DNA of 17,632 nt from DAOUAJ01 sp034433615 (GTDB taxonomy: Bacteria > Chloroflexota > Anaerolineae > DUEN01): NCBI GenBank assembly GCA_034433615.1, contig DAOUAJ010000301.1:1-17632 (forward strand), read 5' to 3'. Under the pieces are notes generated by a model. The model did no database searches and had not been told where the DNA came from. It saw only the letters and a list, made by a program, of their open reading frames with translations. Shown here piece after piece: positions 14,207 through 17,632 of the stretch. Within the stretch, counting starts at the first letter, position 1. Every line of letters begins with the position of its first letter. The translations under genes were made by a program, and so were the position numbers.

Positions 14207-14503
14207 CTAATGGCGTGAGGTGTGTGTTTCTCGTTCGTGCGCTTCCATGTAGGCTCTCAGCAATGCGTTAATGCGTGTCTGATAACCGCGTCCCTGCATT
14301 TTGAACCATGCCAACACATCGCTATCGAGGCGCAGCGTGATTTGTGCTTTCTTGGTGACAGGCTTTAAACCACGACGCACCACGGCTCTGGCGAACATCT
14401 CGGGTGTAATTTCTGGAGCGTCGGACAGGTCAATGTCTTCGTCTTCTAGCGCGTCGAGTCGCCCCCAGTCGGTCAGTGATTTGTTCGAAATAAGAGAGTT
14501 CTT
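14207..14503 (-). CDS. brnA: BrnA-type antitoxin
   Basis: BrnA neutralises the BrnT toxin and represses the operon as a ribbon-helix-helix-type DNA-binding protein. The 98-residue protein begins MKNSLISNKSLTDWGRLDAL, then has the acidic DEDIDLSDAPEITPEMFARAV, the conserved VVRRGLKP and KKAQITLRLDSDVLAWFKMQGRGYQTRINALLRAYMEAH. The latter is typical of the C-terminal domain of the family. The start at 14503 matches the family N-terminus better than the upstream in-frame ATG at 14551. It overlaps the end of brnT by 74 bases. It lies 88 bases upstream of nuoM. Confidence 0.9.
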   Translation of the reverse strand, partial: KNSLISNKSLTDWGRLDALEDEDIDLSDAPEITPEMFARAVVRRGLKPVTKKAQITLRLDSDVLAWFKMQGRGYQTRINALLRAYMEAHERETHTSRH

Positions 14504-14744
14504 CATTCTTGGTTGCCTTTCTGGCCGAAATGATTCGTATCTTGTCTCCACGCTCGGTATGTGCTATGACGACGGCACGACCCTTGAGCAGTCCAACGGT
14601 GATGTAACGTGGCTCGTCGTACGTGAAGCGTGTGTCTTCCACGGTGACTGTGTAGCCGTCAAAGACTGTGGATACGTCAACGAAATCAATTCCATGTTTG
14701 CGAATATTAGACTGACGTTTGTCCTCGTCCCACTCGAATTCCAT
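14430..14744 (-). CDS. brnT: BrnT-type ribonuclease toxin
   Basis: BrnT is a RelE-like ribonuclease toxin that blocks translation. The 104-residue protein shows the family pattern FEWDEDKRQSNIRKHGIDF at about 3-21, then VFDGYTVTVEDTRF, EPRYITVGLLKGRAVVIAHTERGDKIRIISARKATKNEE, which carries the core fold and the basic C-terminal helix. Members usually end near that helix; here about 15 more residues (ITDRLGATRRARRRRH) lie in the overlap with brnA. The ATG at 14744 lies only six bases after the -10 box, so the message is probably leaderless. Toxin first, antitoxin second is the usual order for this system. Confidence 0.92.
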   Translation of the reverse strand: MEFEWDEDKRQSNIRKHGIDFVDVSTVFDGYTVTVEDTRFTYDEPRYITVGLLKGRAVVIAHTERGDKIRIISARKATKNEELSYFEQITDRLGATRRARRRRH

Positions 14745-14747
14745 GGT

Positions 14748-15068
14748 CTAATTGTAGTTACAATTCGTAGTTGCGTCAAGGAGGCACGATGGCTTTGCAA
14801 GAGCATGTGTCTTATCTGTTACATCTCTACCATCAAGATATAGTTTCATCCAACCTTTTTCAGCATCATCCAGCCCGTTACCTTTCTGATAGAGAAGGGT
14901 GAAACAGACGCCATACGCTTCTGAAACCGTGCTACCATCTGCGGGGCTAATATCAGTCAAATGAGATGGCGGTTCCTCCCCAGTTGGGCCAATGGCCGGT
15001 TGTCTACAGCTCGTCAGTATTAGCAGATTGAAGATAAAGATTAACGCTTGCAATCTACTCACGGACAT
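14748..15068 (-). CDS. Short lipoprotein, apparently truncated at the brnTA junction
   Basis: The 106-residue protein has a lipoprotein signal: hydrophobic LQALIFIFNLLIL followed by the lipobox LTSC with cysteine 21, so it should be anchored in the cell membrane facing outward. After it come a low-complexity stretch (PAIGPTGEEPPSHL), then ISPADGSTVSEAYGVCFTLLYQKGNG and MKLYLDGRDVTDK, which look like an immunoglobulin-like or similar beta domain. The ORF then stops after about 15 unrelated-looking residues at the brnT promoter. Such a domain would normally continue, so the C-terminus is probably lost. The start ATG at 15068 has a GAGGAAG ribosome site and lies 44 bases after the nuoL stop. Truncation by the brnTA insertion is inferred. 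Confidence 0.6.
   Translation of the reverse strand: MSVSRLQALIFIFNLLILTSCRQPAIGPTGEEPPSHLTDISPADGSTVSEAYGVCFTLLYQKGNGLDDAEKGWMKLYLDGRDVTDKTHALAKPSCLLDATTNCNYN
14750..14779 (-). promoter_or_regulatory. brnTA promoter with operator-like palindrome over the -10 box
   Basis: On the minus strand, -35 TTGACG (14774-14779) and -10 TACAAT (14751-14756) are spaced by exactly 17 bases. A 16-base near-palindrome AATTGTA-AC-TACAATT (14750-14765) has perfect 7-bp arms and covers the -10 box, so it is placed for a repressor such as BrnA. Only six bases separate the -10 box from the brnT ATG, and there is no ribosome site. Confidence 0.75.
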
Positions 15069-15112
15069 CCAGCACTTCCTCGCGCCGGTTGTTAACCACC
15101 GCCGCCCAGTGA

Positions 15113-16999
15113 CTACCGCGCTACCCACAGGAAATACGCCACCAGCATCACCACTCCCACGAACAGCGTGAAGGCGTACGTGCCCACCAGCCCCGTCTGC
15201 ACCCGGCGCACGCGCTCCCCCACCCAGCCGGTGACCAGAGCCACACCGTTCACTGCGCCGTCAATCCCCTGTTGATCGAAGGCGCTGGCCAGCCAGTCCC
15301 CCATCTCCTTCAATGGGTTGACCACGCCTGCCATGTACAGCTCGTCCACGTAGTAGCGGTGCTGCACCAGCGTGTCCAGCACCCCGAGACGACGCCGGAG
15401 GTCAGCCACCAACTTCGGGTTGGCCACGAACGCCTGGTGAGCGAAGTAAATGCCCGCCAGCGCCACCGCCGCCGAGATCACCATCAGCGCCCAGGCGATG
15501 GCCCCCGGCTCCGCTTCGTGGGCCACGCCCTCGAAGACAGGAGCCAGCCAGCCAGCCAGCCAGGAGCCCTTAGGCAGGCCGATGACCCCGCCGATCGCCG
15601 CGCCCACTGCCAGGATAGCCAGCGGCACAGTCATGACCCGTGGCGCCTCATGGGCGTGCTCGTACAACTTGCGGTCACGGGGCTGTCCCCAGAAGGCGGT
15701 GAAGACCACGCGAAACGCGTAGGTCGCCGTCATGAAGGCCGTGGTGATGCCGATCAGCCACAAGATGGGAGATCGCTCCCAGGCGCCCAGCAGGATCTCA
15801 TCCTTGGAGAAGAAGCCGGAGAGGAGCGGGAATCCGGCCAGCGCGGCCGCGCCCACCACGAAGGTCTTGTAAGTCGTGGGCAACCTGTCCCTCAACCCGC
15901 CCATCTTGCGGATGTCCAGCTCCCCGTGCAGCGCGTGCATCACGCTCCCCGCGCCCAGGAAGAGCACCGCCTTGAAGAAGGCGTGAGTGTACAGGTGAAA
16001 GAGGCCGGCAGTAAAAGCCCCGCTGCCCACACCCAGGAACATGTACCCCAACTGAGAGACAGTGGAATAGGCCAGGATGCGCTTGATGTCGGTCTGGGTT
16101 AAAGCGATGGTGGCGGCGTAGAAAGCGGTCAGCACCCCAATCGTCGCCACCCACGTCATGGCGGTAGGTGTCAGAGCGTAGATCGGGGACATGCGGGCGA
16201 CCATGTACACGCCGGCCGTGACCATCGTCGCAGCATGGATGAGGGCGCTGACAGGGGTCGGGCCTTCCATCGCATCGGGCAGCCAGACGTAAAGGGGGAT
16301 TTGGGCGGACTTGCCCGTAGCCGCCAGCAGGAGCAAAAGGCCGATGGCTGTGGCTCCTACCTGCAGAGCCTGGACGTTCTCCGGCTGGAAGAGGACCCGG
16401 AAGTTCAATTGCCCGCTCAGGCGGAAGACCCAGAGCATAGCCAGGATGAAGCCCACGTCTCCGATGCGGTTGACCAGGAAAGCCTTCTTGCCGGCGTCTG
16501 AGGCGCTGGGCTTGAAGAACCAGAAGCCGATGAGCAGGTACGAGGCCAGGCCCACCCCCTCCCAGCCGATGAACATCTGCACGAAGTTATTGGCCATCAC
16601 CAGCGTGAGCATCATGAGGACAAACAGGTTGAGGTAGGCAAAGTAACGCACGTAGCGTTCGTCTTCCCACATGTAGCCGATGGAGTAGACGTGGATGAGG
16701 AAGCCCACGCCGGTGACCACCAGGGCCATAAAGACCGAGAGGGGGTCCACCAGCAAGCCGATGTCCACCTGGAACTGCCCGATGGCGATCCAGCGCCAGA
16801 GCACCTGCTCTAGCGTGCGCTCCTTGGCGGGCAAAGCATTCAGGGCAACGAACAGCCCCGCCGCCACCAGAAAAGAGAGCAGGACCGCCGCTGATGCCAC
16901 GGTACCAGTAATCGTCTTCCCCCAACGCCGCCCCAGGGCCAGGTTCAGAACCATGCCCAGGACGGGAAAGGCCAGCAACAGCCAGGCGTATGTGGTCAT
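15113..16999 (-). CDS. nuoL: NADH-quinone oxidoreductase subunit L
   Basis: NuoL is the distal antiporter-like proton-pumping subunit of complex I. The 628-residue protein starts MTTYAWLLLAFPVLGM and has about 15-16 membrane segments. It contains glutamate 147 in MFIGWEGVGLASYLLIGFW, the lysine pair in GKKAFLVNRIGD near 172, and lysine in AATGKSAQIPLYVWLPDAMEGPTPVSALIHAATMV. Also present are YTHAFFKAVLFLGAGSVMH and GFFSKDEIL. The C-terminal part includes the long amphipathic helix region and the ending with DELYMAGVVNPL and FDQQGIDGAVNG seen in full-length NuoL. The ATG at 16999 is preferred over 17056, which would overlap nuoK. It lies 25 bases after the nuoK stop. Confidence 0.96.
   Translation of the reverse strand: MTTYAWLLLAFPVLGMVLNLALGRRWGKTITGTVASAAVLLSFLVAAGLFVALNALPAKERTLEQVLWRWIAIGQFQVDIGLLVDPLSVFMALVVTGVGFLIHVYSIGYMWEDERYVRYFAYLNLFVLMMLTLVMANNFVQMFIGWEGVGLASYLLIGFWFFKPSASDAGKKAFLVNRIGDVGFILAMLWVFRLSGQLNFRVLFQPENVQALQVGATAIGLLLLLAATGKSAQIPLYVWLPDAMEGPTPVSALIHAATMVTAGVYMVARMSPIYALTPTAMTWVATIGVLTAFYAATIALTQTDIKRILAYSTVSQLGYMFLGVGSGAFTAGLFHLYTHAFFKAVLFLGAGSVMHALHGELDIRKMGGLRDRLPTTYKTFVVGAAALAGFPLLSGFFSKDEILLGAWERSPILWLIGITTAFMTATYAFRVVFTAFWGQPRDRKLYEHAHEAPRVMTVPLAILAVGAAIGGVIGLPKGSWLAGWLAPVFEGVAHEAEPGAIAWALMVISAAVALAGIYFAHQAFVANPKLVADLRRRLGVLDTLVQHRYYVDELYMAGVVNPLKEMGDWLASAFDQQGIDGAVNGVALVTGWVGERVRRVQTGLVGTYAFTLFVGVVMLVAYFLWVAR
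15544..15563. repeat. CCAG tetranucleotide repeat, five units, within nuoL
   Basis: CCAG is repeated five times without interruption (on the coding strand CTGG) in the region encoding GSWLAGWLAPVF of NuoL. The unit is not a multiple of three, so slippage would shift the frame. Copy number is low and chance occurrence in GC-rich sequence is possible. Confidence 0.6.
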
Positions 17000-17024
17000 A
17001 ATCAGTCTCTCATCCCTTCCAGGT

Positions 17025-17327
17025 TCACCAACGCAGCAGGTGAATGCGATCCACATTCGTCGTATCCCGGTGCCGGATCATGCTCACGACGATAGCCAGG
17101 CCGATGGCGACTTCCGCCGCGGCCACGGCCATGATCAGGAAGACAAACACCTGCCCGTCCAGGGAGCCGAACTGGCGTGACACGGCGACGAAGGTCAGGT
17201 TCACCGCGTTCATCATCATCTCAATGCACATGAAGATGATGAGCGCGTTGCGTCGTACCAGCACGCCCACCGCGCCAATGACGAAGATGACGCCAGCCAG
17301 GATTAGATAAAACGCGGTCGGCACCAT
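17025..17327 (-). CDS. nuoK: NADH-quinone oxidoreductase subunit K
   Basis: NuoK is the small proton-channel subunit of complex I. The 100-residue protein has three membrane helices and the conserved buried acidic residues: glutamate 36 in IFMCIEMMMNAVNLTFVA and glutamate 72 in AVAAAEVAIGLAIVV, at the same positions as in the E. coli protein. The ATG at 17327 lies four bases after the nuoJ stop. Confidence 0.96.
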   Translation of the reverse strand: MVPTAFYLILAGVIFVIGAVGVLVRRNALIIFMCIEMMMNAVNLTFVAVSRQFGSLDGQVFVFLIMAVAAAEVAIGLAIVVSMIRHRDTTNVDRIHLLRW

Positions 17328-17331
17328 GGTC

Positions 17332-17632
17332 TCACTCCTCTGGCCGGCCCAGGGGCGGCCTCACCCGGCCGGCCAGCACAATCGCGCCGATCATAGCGGC
17401 CAGAATCAGCACACCGGCTAACTCAAAAGGCAGCAGGAATTGGGTGTACAACGCATTCCCTACGCTCTGGATGGCACCCTGCTCTAAAGCACCGACCGGC
17501 GCGCCCTGCTCCGTCGCCATCAGAGCATAAACGCTGCCCCCCAGGAAAAGGATAGCCAGCACCAGGGCTAACCATCGCAGCGCCCCTCGCCCTCGCGCTA
17601 CAATGTCATCCACGGTCTCGTTGCCGATCAAC
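17332..17632 (-). CDS. nuoJ: NADH-quinone oxidoreductase subunit J, C-terminal part, cut by window edge
   Basis: NuoJ is a core complex I membrane subunit. The frame stays open to the window edge and shows only the last 100 or so residues. These are a hydrophobic helix (ALRWLALVLAILFLGGSVYAL), then GALEQGAIQSVGNALYTQFLLPFELAGVLILAAMIGAIVLAGR, the conserved end helix of NuoJ. The N-terminal half, with its first three helices, lies beyond position 17632. The visible N-terminus is not a start; it continues upstream. Confidence 0.92.
   Translation of the reverse strand, partial: LIGNETVDDIVARGRGALRWLALVLAILFLGGSVYALMATEQGAPVGALEQGAIQSVGNALYTQFLLPFELAGVLILAAMIGAIVLAGRVRPPLGRPEE

Noticed and set aside
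14301..14843. 180-codon plus-strand open frame opposite brnTA
   Set aside because: It is antisense to two well-recognised genes, has no ribosome site that I can see, and its sequence matches no family I know.

Overview
The window is GC-rich bacterial chromosome. Gene content and style (a split complex I cluster, many very short spacers, degenerate heptamer/octamer tandem repeats between genes, and MNT-HEPN and BrnTA modules) suggest a member of the Chloroflexota, probably an Anaerolineae-like lineage. This is an inference from style, as there is no rRNA or marker tree to test it. No phage, IS element, CRISPR array, tRNA or rRNA was seen.

Left part (1-1466, minus strand): the N-terminal part of a biotin-protein ligase (cut by the window edge), preceded by an overlapping MNT nucleotidyltransferase / HEPN pair that has its own good promoter. 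Across a divergent spacer holding a tandem-repeat palindrome, the plus strand (1648-8528) carries housekeeping genes: an ABC-F ATPase, coaE coupled to a small two-helix membrane protein, then dnaJ-prmA-rsmE in a tight run, then trxB. A 14-bp hairpin terminator (8546-8583) separates trxB from the convergent minus-strand genes.

Right part (8623-17632, minus strand): the membrane arm of respiratory complex I, read from right to left as nuoJ (partial), nuoK, nuoL, nuoM and nuoN. All keep their main proton-channel residues. The cluster is broken twice. Between nuoL and nuoM lie a short lipoprotein gene that looks truncated and a brnT-brnA toxin-antitoxin pair. Between nuoM and nuoN lies a tightly coupled three-gene block: a 95-aa protein with a QFETG-x-GDYT-type motif, an unrecognised 278-aa soluble protein, and a radical SAM/SPASM enzyme with a PqqD-like N-terminal region. 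This block is the best candidate for something undescribed. A period-7 tandem repeat has been absorbed in frame into the linker of the radical SAM enzyme.

A recurring theme is a family of short tandem repeats with 7- or 8-nt period arranged as inverted arms. It occurs in the spacer at 1530-1601, at 4541-4637 (supplying a stop codon), and at 10445-10565 inside a coding region. Functions are assigned from motifs recognised by eye; no database search was possible.
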